Shown here: in pieces, positions 1 through 38,400 of the stretch
How positions within the stretch are numbered: position 1 is the first letter of the stretch
How the letters are laid out: every line of letters begins with the position of its first letter
DNA from: Tubiluchus corallicola
Lineage: Eukaryota; Priapulida; Priapulimorpha; Priapulimorphida; Tubiluchidae
DNA length: 64,000 bases
Assembly: GCA_030141605.1 (NCBI GenBank)
Contig: JAQGDQ010000074.1
Span: forward strand, 430,773-494,772
Reading direction: 5' to 3'
The notes under the pieces: generated by a model
Told to the model about the DNA's origin: nothing
The model's input: the letters and a program-made list of their open reading frames with translations, nothing else
Database searches by the model: none
Translations under genes and position numbers: made by a program

Positions 1-88
1 AATAATAATAATAATATTAATATTAATAATAATAGCAATAATAACAATAATAACAACAGCAATAATAATAATAATAATAATAATAATA
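1..88. repeat. (AAT)n-rich microsatellite
   Basis: Imperfect AAT/AAC trinucleotide run at the left edge, possibly continuing outside the window. Confidence 0.9.
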
Positions 89-1967
89 GTATATGAGATA
101 TGTTCTATGTTTGGACTTAATTTCTACATTAAATTGTCGTTATAGAAAAGCTATTGATTATAATTTATAATTTATTGATATGTAATAATGGAAGGCCTAC
201 ATTGGCACTAGCAGGATGGGTACATTTCTCAAATGCCCATTAAGCAAAACCTTAGAGACTCTGATTCTGAAGTGCTAAAACCACTAAGATTATGCCCGAT
301 TCATTTTGGTCCGCCAAAGATCTTGCATGTTCTACTTCATTTTCAGTGTGCATACAACTGCCCCTAAACTAAGTTCTGTAAATAAATTGATAGCAATACT
401 TTTAGAAATTATGGCTGCAAAATTTCCGTATTAAATCTCAAATTGTTAATAAATAAATTTAAGTGTTCGAGGCAGTCTGTGGTGAAGAAAAGTCGTTAAA
501 GCCGTAGTAGTGAATTTAGCTCTGCTGAATGTTCAGTTTACACTGCTTTGTTTACTACCTAACGATTTTTGAAAACATTATTCACTACCCTTCCACAACT
601 GAACGTTGAATCTTCTCAATGTTGTAAACCACGAGCTTATTAGAATGAAAAATCCACACAATCCATGAAAATTTGCAGCATCAGTGGCAACACTGTACAA
701 AGCCATCAAATAGTTAATTTACGAAGCTACGCACGTTTATTCTCTATGGCTTTACGCCAGCACGCAAACAGTTCAGAAAAAAACGTTTCCTGTATCTTTT
801 GCCGTATTATTACCATTTGGAATTATAGAAATCCAGAAAATAGACACCAAAATGTCTCCCACCAAAGCCTAAAGTGCAAAATTCATCTGTTATTAAGAAA
901 AAAACATATATCATATTACATATCTACAAAACTGATTTGTGGGAGACCTAGAGTTCTTGATAATGCAAGCAAGACAACGGCTATTGCTGATAACAACATT
1001 GTCTATTAAATTATTGCTACTAAAAAGGGGCCGTTGTTTTTAGTTTCTTAACGTTATCTAGTTTAGACTTATTTAGTTGTATTTTGTTGTTGCGTTTGAT
1101 ATTTTTCGTGTGGTTCCCAGAAATTTATGAAAGCTCCTGTTTAGTTTCATAGGTGGAAAGGCATGTTTTGATAGCGAGACCTTTTTCTGAGTATTGCTAA
1201 CGAGCTCATATGAATAGTTTACATATTCATCTTACATAACTTCCAAAAAAGTGTCCCTTCAAGTTCAAGTAATAAAGTAAATTAGTAATAATAAAACGTT
1301 TGTGTTCATTGGATCATCCAGTAACTGCCATTAGATATACTAAAATATTTTACTTGATATTTCTCTCACAATTCGTTAGGGACTTACGCCCCGATTGCCC
1401 AACGAGCGGTCCCGCGAAAACATTGAAAATTATGAGCTGCTCTGCTAATCACAAATCCTAATGGGCTTCTCAGTCTGAAATGAACCTAATTATGGCAATA
1501 AACTATCGATAGGTACGCCGATTCAAGCTATTAGCCCTCGAGGAAGCAGTGCATTGGCTATGTAAAGCATCGGGTGGCTGAGGTTAGATATGTTAAATTG
1601 GCAATAATCTCAGCAAGGATGGAACAGCGTAAATTTGCTAACAGACAAAGCAGCTGCCCGTGACAAATAGCTTCGGCGAAGAAACCGTGATTGACTTAGT
1701 GGCAAACAAATGTGGCGTGAAACAATTATCCCATTTCGTTATGTAGCTGTATTATATAGTACCTCTCTGGCGTAGCTGTATTTTCTTTTCGGAGGCTTAC
1801 ATTTGTGCAACAATTATAACAACCAGCGGGTAAATGGGTACTTGCGACAGTTGTGCATCTTGGTCGCATATTCTGCCGCTGTGCAAAGAAGTTGACTTAT
1901 AGTTCACATTTCTCTACTTCACTACTTCACGTTTTGTAGCATTTCTCTGTCGCACCGCTAACTCATT

Positions 1968-2166
1968 ATTTCACTTTCTTCTCCTTTCCTTTTCTCTGTC
2001 TCTATTTTTCTCTCTGCTCCCCTTTCTCCCGCCTTTTTCCTGTGCTCCTATAATGCCGAGCATTTGAGTTATTGAGTATTTCTTTAAATTCTCAGTTCCT
2101 TTCTTTCTTTATTCTCTTTATTCATTCTCCTCTTCTTTCTCTTTTTGATACTATTACTTTCTTTTT
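1968..2166. repeat. Pyrimidine-rich tract
   Basis: Mostly C and T on the plus strand (blocks such as ttctcctttccttttctctg), low complexity without a fixed unit. Confidence 0.7.
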
Positions 2167-2628
2167 TACGCCGTTCCATGATAGTTCAATTTGCAGTTTA
2201 CAAAGACTTGTATGAACTCACGAAAAGAAGCGGCTAACAAACGTCTTTGGTAGCACAGTATTATTACACTCGGTGATAAAGATGTATTATCGACAGATTA
2301 AACCACAAGTTAATCTGCTGCACAAACAAATAGCATACGTAACAATCAAGAGACACAAACATTTTTAAAACAATCAGGCATCTAATGTTCAAGTGGTCAC
2401 ATGTCACCCATCCATATCGATTGTTTGAATAAAAATTACCTTTAAAGGCCACAAGTGCACAAAGCAACGATGTAATACTCTTGAAAACACCCAAACAAGC
2501 AAAGTAAGAAGCGAACACAAGAAACATCAAAACACGTTAAATTTACCAGTTTCAAAATATTGAGTTATACACATTCAAAAGGGAGAGTTTATCTGTGTCA
2601 AGAAATTAGGAAAATAATAATAATAATG

Positions 2629-2739
<111 letters not shown>

Positions 2740-5700
2740 GCAGTATTATGCAGTTAACAAGGCATGTGTATACAATGGTAAATAGTAAAAACCAAGTACT
2801 TCGTATTCTTGGAACATCTTCACACGGAAAAAAGCTGTAAACTCTCTTTGAACACAATTTTGCCGCGTTCAGTGAAGCAACGCAAACCACATTTATCATA
2901 CGTAAAATCAGCGACGAATTTCAAACAGTCCCTCAACAGTTCCATAGGCTTCTTTCATAGTTTACCTGTGGAGCTTGCACAAACGTATCAGTGAGCTGGA
3001 GCGGATAGCGATGTCAATGTCAGCCACGGGTAACATTCATATTGTTGTATAGATGTTTATAGATTACATCTGGAATTATTATATTCTTAAAAGAAAAGCA
3101 GGCCCTCGGAAAGTTGAGCTTATTTTACCCCCTACGAAAAATGTTAGAAAGTTTAAGCAATAAAATAAAGATAAGTGCCTCGCGTAATTAGTAAATCAAT
3201 TTAATGTCGCCATCGTTTCATGCTTTGGCGGGCCTATTTTAAACTAAAATAACGCCATTCAGTTACCACGCAATATAGACACCTATACAGCCAGTTGCTT
3301 AAGAAAGCGTTTTGCAGCTGCATTTACTATTGCCAATTGTAAACAGTCCAAAACGTTGAACGAGAGATTATTAATAGTAATTTTTGTTTTTCGATGAATC
3401 TCGTTGTCCAGTATGAAATAAAAACCAGTTAGGCCTACAGACGATAGTATAAGAGTCTCCCAACTTGGCTAGCTAACCCCAACAAAGCAACAAAATAATG
3501 AGTTTATCAACCTAAAATAGAACTATATATGCTAAGTAACCCACTCGGCACCTACTACATGCTCGCAGCTTCGCTGAATTCCATCCTTATGCGTAAATAA
3601 ATTATGTACAGCACTTACGCATTTTGACGTATGATCCTGTGGATTAAAGCCACGTAATCACTTTAAAGTTATAACTATTAAACCGATGACCAATTTTTAC
3701 ATAAACGCAATTAAACATAAAGATTTAACTAAATAGAATAACGAAAGAAAGAGTGAACTGCACAAGTTTGTAACCTTCAAATCGTCATCAGCTTACGTAT
3801 TTGTTTTCAAATATGCCCAAAGCGATGTTTGTCTGGCGGGAGATAAGAATGATTTGAAATTCTTTTGCATTTTAAAGCAAGGAATTTTATACCGTATGGT
3901 AATTTCAAAATAATTACTAGTGCATTAGAATACAATATATGTCCTTTAAAACGTAAGCAACATCTTAAAACGTAGGGAAGATAAAAAAGCTAATATTAAA
4001 CCTGGATGTAAGGGCCATCGTATTACATATTCAAGGTAATAATCACTGAACCACAAAGCTCCTTTTGATGAAGCAATTAATTAAACCCAAACGGCATTTT
4101 CGAATCTAGCACTTTCAGATGTTAGTTTTTCGCACTAGAGTAGTTACTAACTGATTATATTATTCGAATGCCTAAAAGAACTATGGATAAATAATTAATT
4201 CCAGAAATAAACACTAATGATGGAACGAACCAACAGTATCGGCTAAACCTAGACTTGAACTATTGCCCTTTTTTCTGATTAGTTTATAAGTCGGCGAGCG
4301 CTCTTGTAAACTGAATTGTAAACATTTGATGAAACAATAATTGAAATCAGTTTTAACGTTGTGTTTTAACGTTACATCCGATTTTTATGGTAACAAAATA
4401 AAACAACAGTTGTGCAATCGTTATGTCAAACCATTGCAAAATATGTTGTTTTTCATTACGGTGCAGCTAGCGAAAGTATTTAAAATTATTCTCTGTGTAC
4501 GGTATATTTCCAATGAGTGGCAATAACAAACACGGACTGAGCCAGGTATGTTTTCTATTACACCGCTAAAAGCGGACCGAACTTCCTAGTTATTGAAGCT
4601 CTTTGGCGCACTCGTGAGCTTAATAACTTCAGGATGGTTAATCTTATGGCGTTGTTGGACAGAACAGTGTGGCTGCTAATGTAATTGGTCAGAGTTTAAG
4701 AGTGAAGGGCGAAGATAATTAAATGCACCGACACTGTTGAGGATTTTAACTATGGCGGACATTAGATGCCATTAATTCCACCGTAAACCGTTTCAACAAG
4801 CTCTTGCCTTCAAACGTCATATTATACGTTAAAAAATCCGTTATCATTCCAATACCGGAGGTAAGGAAAATTCGTAGTCATAAAAGATTCTGTCAGTCGC
4901 CTTGAAAATGTACAAACCAGAATTGTCTGTTGTAGCCAGGATTAAGTTTCTATCACTGGAGAAATTAGCTTCCGTTTTTCCTGTATAGCCAGTTTTTTCC
5001 TGAGAGCAAGCGCGAAAAATAGGACAGATTTCCTCTAAGCATGAAATCCAGGCTGCTTCTCATCAAGTCTTTGAGTACCTAACAATATATATTATGTTCT
5101 TTAAGTTTACTATGTATCTTGGTAACACGAATTTTATAATACCTTACACAATACCCCCAATGAACAATTCCCGATTTGCTTTCTCACCTGATCGATCTTG
5201 TGTTAATTTAATTGGTATTCATTTGCATTTCAAAGCTTTATGGAAGAAGTATATCTTACAAAAATAACTAATATCTGTTCATGCCGATACTGGTCGAAAA
5301 CAACCAACTGCTTCCTGGTACACGTCCTCTTTGTCAAAATTACATATCCGATATCTCACTGCAGCCACAACTGCTCTCGGACCTCTAAATTGTTAGATTA
5401 TCCCACTTATCAGATTATGTAAAGTTGTGCGATAGTGTCATTGAAAATGTACTCTCTTCCTTGTGGCTAAAATGCCTCGAAATCTTTTAAGAAACTTTTT
5501 AAAGACGCCATAGTTCTTTGCGCCATGCTAACCTTTATGCTACTGGGTTTTGTTAATTCTTTCGCTGGCATTCCAGTGGTTTAAAAGTTATTAAAATATG
5601 TGTTTATTTATCTGATAGTTTATAGTCTACCAGTCAAAATTATTCTACAAATGCTTCATTTACTTGGTTACACTATTCAACAGTACTCATATAATTGATT

Positions 5701-8700
5701 GATTGATTATTGATTAAAAAGAATTACATATAATGCAGGACGAACAGTATCATAATAAAACGCTTTTGGTCCACTGAACACTTAAAAAATATAAGGCAGG
5801 TATATGTACATAGCAAACAGGCTGAAAATCACGAACAACTTAATGTTGCAACAAAACATCGAAAAATTCTTTTTAATGCTAAATAGAATTTATACTGTTA
5901 GCAATAGTCTTTTCGCATAATATTGTATTTAATTGAAAACAAAATTAATTTCGTACTTTGTAAATATAATCTTAAACATGGGCCACTTTACTTAAGGTCA
6001 CATTCGTAGGCATGCCTCAACAGATTTAACTATAAACCTACAAGCATTCAGAGACATACTGAATAGACAATTTAACATCTGTCCTTTAGGAAATGTCTGC
6101 CAACGAGACAGCATTAATTTGCAAAATGGAGGCTCTTAACATTGCTGTTTTGGAGCAAAAACGTAAGATATATTATTACCAAATATTAAGTTACACTTTA
6201 TACTTAATTTCGAATCGCGAAGACTTGACCCCTGAGCGCAGCTTAATTTACACATCAGATGCTGTGATTTGATACAAAACTCAATTTCATGTCACCCTTG
6301 AAATAATTATTAAGGTCTGTGTCCTTTCCACGCTATTTTATTTAAACAGGCTTAAGGGTTGTGATAGCTTTTCTTCGTCACCGAGATGTCACGCTAATTG
6401 ATTTTGTCAATTAGCTACTAGAGCCAAAACAGATTAAGTTGAAGACTTCTCCATCTTTTGCAGAAAAAAACTCATGCTACACCGTTTGACAGACAATTTT
6501 GTCATTTTGTCGTTTGTCATTTATTTTCTCCCTCGGATTATGTATACTGTCTAATGTTTAATTTGACAAATAACCGGGTTTATTTTATTTTCTTGCAAAA
6601 GTTCTATTGTGTTGGTAGTATAGTCTCTTATGATTAAAACCTAACGTTTACTATTTGCAACCTTGTTGGCTAATTATTTTCGTTTTTAGAGGCAGTCTAC
6701 AAAAAATATTTTTGTCATCGGTACAGGTAAAATGTATAGAAAACTCGAAGCACACTACAATGGAAAATAGCTTTAGCAATTACTCTATAATTAGCCTTAA
6801 ACAGTAATTAGCATAACGTCATTCGTTGATCACGAGACATTTTATATTATACACTGTATAGTAATGATTTACTAGCGAAATTAAAACACGCATAAAATTG
6901 TTAGCACTTGTGCTGCTTTGCTGCGTAGGCAGGCCTCGTTCATTTTGGTTATGGATTAAATTTCGAATATCTTTTTAACAGCGTATAGGACAAGCTAAAA
7001 GCTGACGCTAACAACCGGAAATTCTTGCTAAGCTAGGGTTTAGCTTTTCTTAACAGTGTCGTCAAAGGGGCGATGATTGACCATTGCCAGTTCTATTCAT
7101 CATAGTAAAACCTTAGTTGACCCTGATTAAACCGCAATTAAACACTATTCGTATGATGATTTTACCCTGCCGTAACTGAACAAATGGAGGCTTGATTGAA
7201 TGTCAATTGACAGCATTCTATACAAAAATCTCTAGGAATGCATAATTGCGTTTATTTGGAATCGCGTTACCCGAAGTCGCAAAGCTGTTAAGAATCGTCT
7301 GAATATCAGGCTGAACAAGTTCTCGTAATCTCATGTATAATCCTGTTAGTATTATGACACACAAAGCTGTAAACAATCCTCACAAAAATTGCGCGGCATT
7401 TATTTTACAAGTTTAAATAATTTAATGCGCTATTTATAGACTGCCAGAGGTGGAGCAAGACACGTAAAAATGAAACTGACCTACGACATTGAAAATTAAG
7501 CCAAGTGTAGCAAGCCTCATACACGATTAAGAAACGCAAACAGCTTAGATGTGCATTTTTTTCCTTCGAATAGTTTGAAAAAACACTTTGTGTGACCTAA
7601 ATTGTTATTAGAAAATAGCCTGCTTTTATTAACCAGGAATTTATAGTTTCATCTTTATTTTTGTCGCTATCCAAAAAAAAATAATATTTCTGTTCTTTCT
7701 CATTTTTATTGTTGCTAAATTTTCAATTTTTTCCACGTTCTGTATGTGTCAAATTCTTAGAGTTTCGATATAACATTTGCTTTAGTCATGTTTGCTGTAG
7801 ATATGGATTCATGGTATGTTTCTTTGGTCCTTTGTGTACTGATCTATATTTGTATAACCTATTCAAAGATTGATAGCCTCGTCTTTAAACTTTTCGGAAA
7901 TGCAAGTCTTCAGAGAACGTCACAGAAACGCGAAACATTTCAATTTTTCGGTGAACCATGCATGAGTATTTTATCAAATAAGCTTAATTAGTTATATTTA
8001 GAACTGTGCCATGTTGCCCGGTTCTTTGATGCCCTTTAAGCATCAATTTTTACGACTAGCTATGATAAAAATGTAATTTTCTGAAACGTGTAGGTAAATC
8101 TGCAGCTTTCTATTATTAAAAAGTTCAAAATAAGACCCGCCCAATCACGTACGCCGCTGGTAATTAAAGTTAACCGAATTAAACTTGAGTTTTTTCAGTT
8201 CTAAAAAAGCCAGGCGGCATCGAAGCCAAGGTGTTTTTGTACACTATGACACTTATAGGTCCATTATTATGGTTTTTATTTGCCGTGTAAAAATAACATT
8301 TCCTAAAATTCTGAGAAGAGCGGCTTTTTACCCAGCCAACAAGTCCACTTCAAAACACATTTGATTAACAGCTTTTTAAGTGGAGATTTGCAGAAAGTGT
8401 AGGAAGCCAAGGCGTTTTTCCGTTTTTCTGCGGATTCGGCAGTAAATTTGCACCATTGATCAGAGTACGGCTACAAGCCAATATATTTATTCCGTGTACT
8501 GTCATAACACACCGCGAAACCGTCTCGTTATTCATCATGAATCTACCGTTAAGACAGTCACCCTGATAGCGAAATTCCATCACCTGATGACTAATCGATT
8601 GATTGAATGGTGTGTTGGTCAGCCTTTTTTGTTTCCACGCTGTCCACAATATCTTGAAGGTTTTTAGCTAAAAAGTTTTACTCCCGGAGGGTTTGTTACC

Positions 8701-11700
8701 CTATGATAGACTCAAGTTACAAGTAACATTTTTGGCCCTTAATATTGCATTGGTTTCTTTTCTTCATTTTTATATAAGTTTCTGTTGCTCTTCCTTGCAT
8801 CCAGTGTCATTTAAACATTTACTTTAGCATTTTCGAATCTTCCGAGTTAATTTGTTCTTGGATCTCCAATAACTCCAAAAACCCAGGCAAAGTAAGCAAG
8901 ATGAACAACAACCAGTGGAATAAGTTTCTAATTGTTGCATGCGCTCCTTCTCTGTTAATGGTGAGCTGGTAACTTCATTTTCTATTTCATCTTTTTTTTT
9001 ATTGCTTGTCTTCATATCTTAAATTTCAGGTATAAAAATGACCAAAATAAAAACTCAGCTGCCAGAAACCGGTTTTAGTGTGTCTGCAATAGAATCTCGT
9101 TTGGGCATTCCGAGCTCGGGAAATTAACTATATTAATCTACATTAGCTTAATCAAAGCTCAGATTAGATAAATGTAGTTATGGAGGCAAAGCTGTTTCCA
9201 GTCTTGCAGACTTCTCAGCAGTACAGTACGGTACATGTAAAGGCACCTCACGAAACCGGAATATGAATGAGGAGACAGAGTAGTGACCGGATCCTCTCGT
9301 CACGCATAGCTACATCCGGACTGAATGACTTGGTTCATGGAACAAGAATATTACAAGTAAAGAAGTGTTCTTCTTTTTTTAAGCTTAGTTCCATCCTGTC
9401 AGATCGTGCCAGCGTTAACACAGATGCCCGTTTTTTTATATTTACAACAAAATTCACAGAAAAATACAAATTGAACAATAATATTACAATGATGTATAAC
9501 CTAGGTATTACAGTTATGTACGGTATTTGTAATATTTTTGGTTTGACTACTCTTGCAAAGTACTAAATACATTTTAGCCTTTATTTGAATGCTTATAGTA
9601 TATAATAGTTAGAATGCAATTAAAAAGCCCTTGAAACGTCTTTTTAATTCTAAATAATTCTTTCTTGTACATATTTTCTTGAAAGGGGCACAAAAAGGCC
9701 AGAGAAGAATGTCTTTAAATTTGCTTGCGTAGGCTCTAAATTTAATTGCAGTTGCTAAAGTGAAGATTTTTAGTCTTTGCTCGTATATTCTGCCACTTAA
9801 TGTAATGGCAGTAATTTCTTTTACGGAGTAGTTAATTCTTTAATCAGAAATGCTTAATGATGAGCGGCAGACGGATATGGCAAAGTCACGTGGTTATCTT
9901 TATTGAATCATAATTAGTATCATTTGAATATCACTAGCTGCATCTATCTAAGAAATTTATGGCAACGTAATGATTATCTATAAACGCATAAAAGAGGCTT
10001 TTTGATGTATTGACAACTTTCGCCTAACGATTGATTAAAATCCTAGGCTTTCATTATTTTGACTTTATAGTATAGACAGTTACTATTGGTGACAAGTCAG
10101 TGACCTATCAGCCATGCACTATTTCTCTCATAATTGTCATTTTATTACTACAGAACTAATTGTGCTGAGATGTTCTTATTCCCAAGTGCTCATGCAGAGC
10201 AATGAATGTCCTTACCAAGCAGCTAGCAATAAGTTGGTTGGCTTACTATTATTGAGATAACAACCTACTTGCGAGATTTCTCTAGGATAGCGCTTCAGTA
10301 GTCACTGATTTTGTGTCCTTTGCAAATGGCTGATAGATGATTGACTGGAAATAATGCTTTAGTTAATTGTTTTCTAACTACAACACGGCTAAGAACTTCC
10401 TATTAATGGTTAAACCTATATGTGAACTGCATCCTATGTCACAGCAGCCGCTAGATCAAACTACATCAGACCATATAGTGCAGGTCAGACTAAGACTAAA
10501 CCGACCATCCAACCACCTCACAAGATCGAATTAAATTAAATTTATTCAGGTGAGACCAGATTAGATCAAATTTCGATTAGATTAGATCTGTTCACTCAGA
10601 CAGCCAAAATAAATTAGAACTTGGTTAAGCAGTTGTTTCGAGATCAGACAAGACCGAAATCGCCTTTAGTCAGGCGGTGTGAGCCAGAACATAGCTCCAA
10701 CTAAATACCGCAGTAGCTTATACTAGATTATTTCACACCAGTAACTCTGCTTAATGTAGTTAGTTGAGGCTGGACTGGGACTTATCTCATTATTAAGGAT
10801 AATTATCTAGCATGAGACACTGTGAATAAGAGAGGTGGCCACGTTCGGATGCTAATACAGATTCCCTTCAGGCGGTAAACAGCCGAAACCTGGTGGTCGA
10901 CCATCCATTTATTGGCCAGGTTTGCCTTTTCATAACTTTGATCACTTTGCAGGTGATAAGTCAATTATTCTCTTTTCCCAAAACTTACCAGCCGCTAGTT
11001 AATTTTGTCTTTTCTTTAACGTATGTATATCCCTCTGTTATTCGTAAGCTATTTGAATGACACTCATAACCTTATAAAACGAATATTACTTAAATTTCTT
11101 CGGCTTTATAATCTATTGAAGATGTAGCTAATTTTGCCGCAGAATATAACTCATCGGAAAAGCGCCGAAAACGTCCACTTTCCATAAATTAATTACATGT
11201 CTTGCACAACTTAATTGCTGTTATGTAAAAAGAATTTTTCCGATGCGATACTCAATTACGAAAGAGATTAGTGAACAGAGTATACAAGCTGATTATGCAT
11301 TTCGTTAAACTCGTAGCCCTGCTCGTTACTGCCATTGATGAGGAAGCCTGGTAGACGCTGATAGCAAGTTTATTACTAGCTTAAGCCTGCCTCAGCCGGG
11401 ATTAAGTGTTTTAATTCCACTTCCAGATCTGCTACTCTGTAATTTACAAAATACATGCAAGACAAATGCGAACCTTGTTAGTGCGTATAAAAAGGTAAAA
11501 TAAAATATTGCATATGACTACTGCGACGTCAAAATTTTAATTTATCACATAAAAATTAAATAATCCTAAACCGTTTATATTGCACAAATTAGGATGTCTT
11601 TTCAAAACACTTGTATTGCGGTGTTAAAGAGCTGTTCAGTAGCCGTTTAATACAGTATAAATCCATTCCAACAGTTCATTAAAACTGTTCATATACTATG

Positions 11701-12164
11701 TTCAATACAATGATTCAGTATACCGAACCATTGTTACTCAAAAACTGCTATTGTAGTGAAGTTATACTGGTGATCGGGAACAACCTTGCTCACTTTGAGA
11801 AATCTGAAATTCACAAATAATTTAATTTTATTGAACATTCATACATATCCACACTTTTGTAGATTAAAATTAACATTCCTTTTTGTTTTCTTTGTGGCTC
11901 GACTCATAAATATGACGATTTCACAACAACTCTGAGCAGTTTGCATACTTATATCTGCATTTTGACTCGATATGTGCAACGTGCCGTCATAGACATATTT
12001 AAATTTCTGCGCAAATTCAGGCATTTGATTACAACACTTCTGCTACAAAAAACATAAACAGCGTCGGGCACAAAACCGAACCTTCATATTCCAAAAAATA
12101 AAAATTACTTTACTAAATATTAAAAAATTGTACCAAGTATCATTAATTTTTCCAGTTATTACAT

Positions 12165-12400
12165 TATCGGTCAGAATTTTTGTTGCGCGTTGCTGTAGTG
12201 CTACAATATGCGTTAAACTTCGGGTTTCTACATTATGAGTTTTGGGAGTCTTATATGATGTTAAGTTTTTTATTGCACTACCGGTTAATTTTATTACATT
12301 ATGCGCTGACTCATTACATTATGCGTTGATTTTTATTGCATTATGCGTTAATTTTTTGTTATTTCATTACCGGGCATTTATTACATTATCAGTTGTAACA
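12165..12400 (+). repeat. Dispersed repeat, copy 1
   Basis: Contains cgttaaacttcgggtt followed by repeated variants of ttacattatgcgttgatttt and ends near acattatcagttgtaac. It matches 36180-36385 in order and orientation. Ends about 175 bp before the first gene A exon. Confidence 0.7.
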
Positions 12401-12576
12401 GTGTTGAATCCCGCTTCACAAAAGTGTCGAACTACGCAAAAAAGCTACACACTTTGCCAACAGTACTGTAATAAACTAAAAAAGCAACTAAGCGCAAGGT
12501 AGTAATAATCTTGCTTGTTTATGATTTCATCTATTCATATTGTATTGTTCACAGCAATGTTTTGTTATATTTACAG

Positions 12577-37553
<24,977 letters not shown>

Positions 37554-37813
37554 GGACTAGATGCTTAGTGTATTCGTAATTTTTTATTGTGACCTTTGCT
37601 GGCAGTTACGGAAGATTGTAGAAAAGGATTTCATTTCAAATATGAAAAGGATATATACAGGTGTCATTTGCAAGTTAACTTCAGTGATTGTATATTACGG
37701 CAGTGCTTGTATAAGATACTGCTCTGCCTGGATATTAAATGTATTGTCCTCCACAAGTTTTGAATAATGCATATTGATATTATTATGACAAATATGGCTA
37801 ACATGCATAATAC

Positions 37814-37840
37814 AATAAAAAAATTCTTAAGATTAATAAA
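37814..37840 (+). terminator. Candidate polyadenylation signals for cassette A
   Basis: Two AATAAA hexamers, at 37814-37819 and 37835-37840, lie about 260-290 bases after the stop codon of gene A. In an AT-rich genome such hexamers also arise by chance; no transcript evidence is available. Confidence 0.45.
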
Positions 37841-38274
37841 TAATTTAGTTAACATCATTTGTGAAAGGATATTACAGCTTTAGTTTTTTGATTTTTAAGT
37901 TATTCGTATGAAAGAAAGAATTTATACAAATGTCAATTGGTCTTTTTGTAATTATTATAACTAGTGTCTTGTTTTTTTTTAATAACTAGAGCTAAATTGT
38001 TATGTTATTTTGTAATAATGGTGACCAATTGTAACGGTCGACTGTTTTTAATTATTTTTTATCTTGTGAACAAGTACGAGGTATTCCCCTACAGGAAAAC
38101 TGACATTGTAGATTACATTATATATTAATGTTTAATCTTTAATGTTTGGTGCTCTAGTTACACTGTGCACACGATGAAGAAGTGAAATTATTTCAGAAGT
38201 TTTATCAAGATCGTCTAACATAATTTACTTGCATTATTTACGCTAGGAAAATTATAACCCCAGTCGCCGAATCA

Positions 38275-38400
38275 CTACTATCTTCATCATTGTCGTAATC
38301 ATCATCAACATCATCAGCAGCAGCATCACCATCATCATTGTCGCCGTCATTATCGTCATCAGCTTCATCATCGCCATCATTAACATTGCAAAGGTTTTCC
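38275..38400. repeat. Imperfect (CAT)n trinucleotide block
   Basis: ATC, CAT and CAG triplets with interruptions between modules A and B. The Met-rich minus-strand open frame is an artefact. Confidence 0.75.

Noticed and set aside
7788-7991. Open frame starting with a hydrophobic stretch, considered as the gene A signal-peptide exon
   Set aside because: The leader-like segment is plausible, but there is no GT donor in the required phase after it.
8365-9015. Two minus-strand open frames, one Cys-rich
   Set aside because: No similarity recognised, no splice support, and composition typical of chance frames in this region.
10440-10680. Region with recurring agatc/gacca motifs, considered as a repeat element
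   Set aside because: No consistent unit or second copy in the window; too weak to call.
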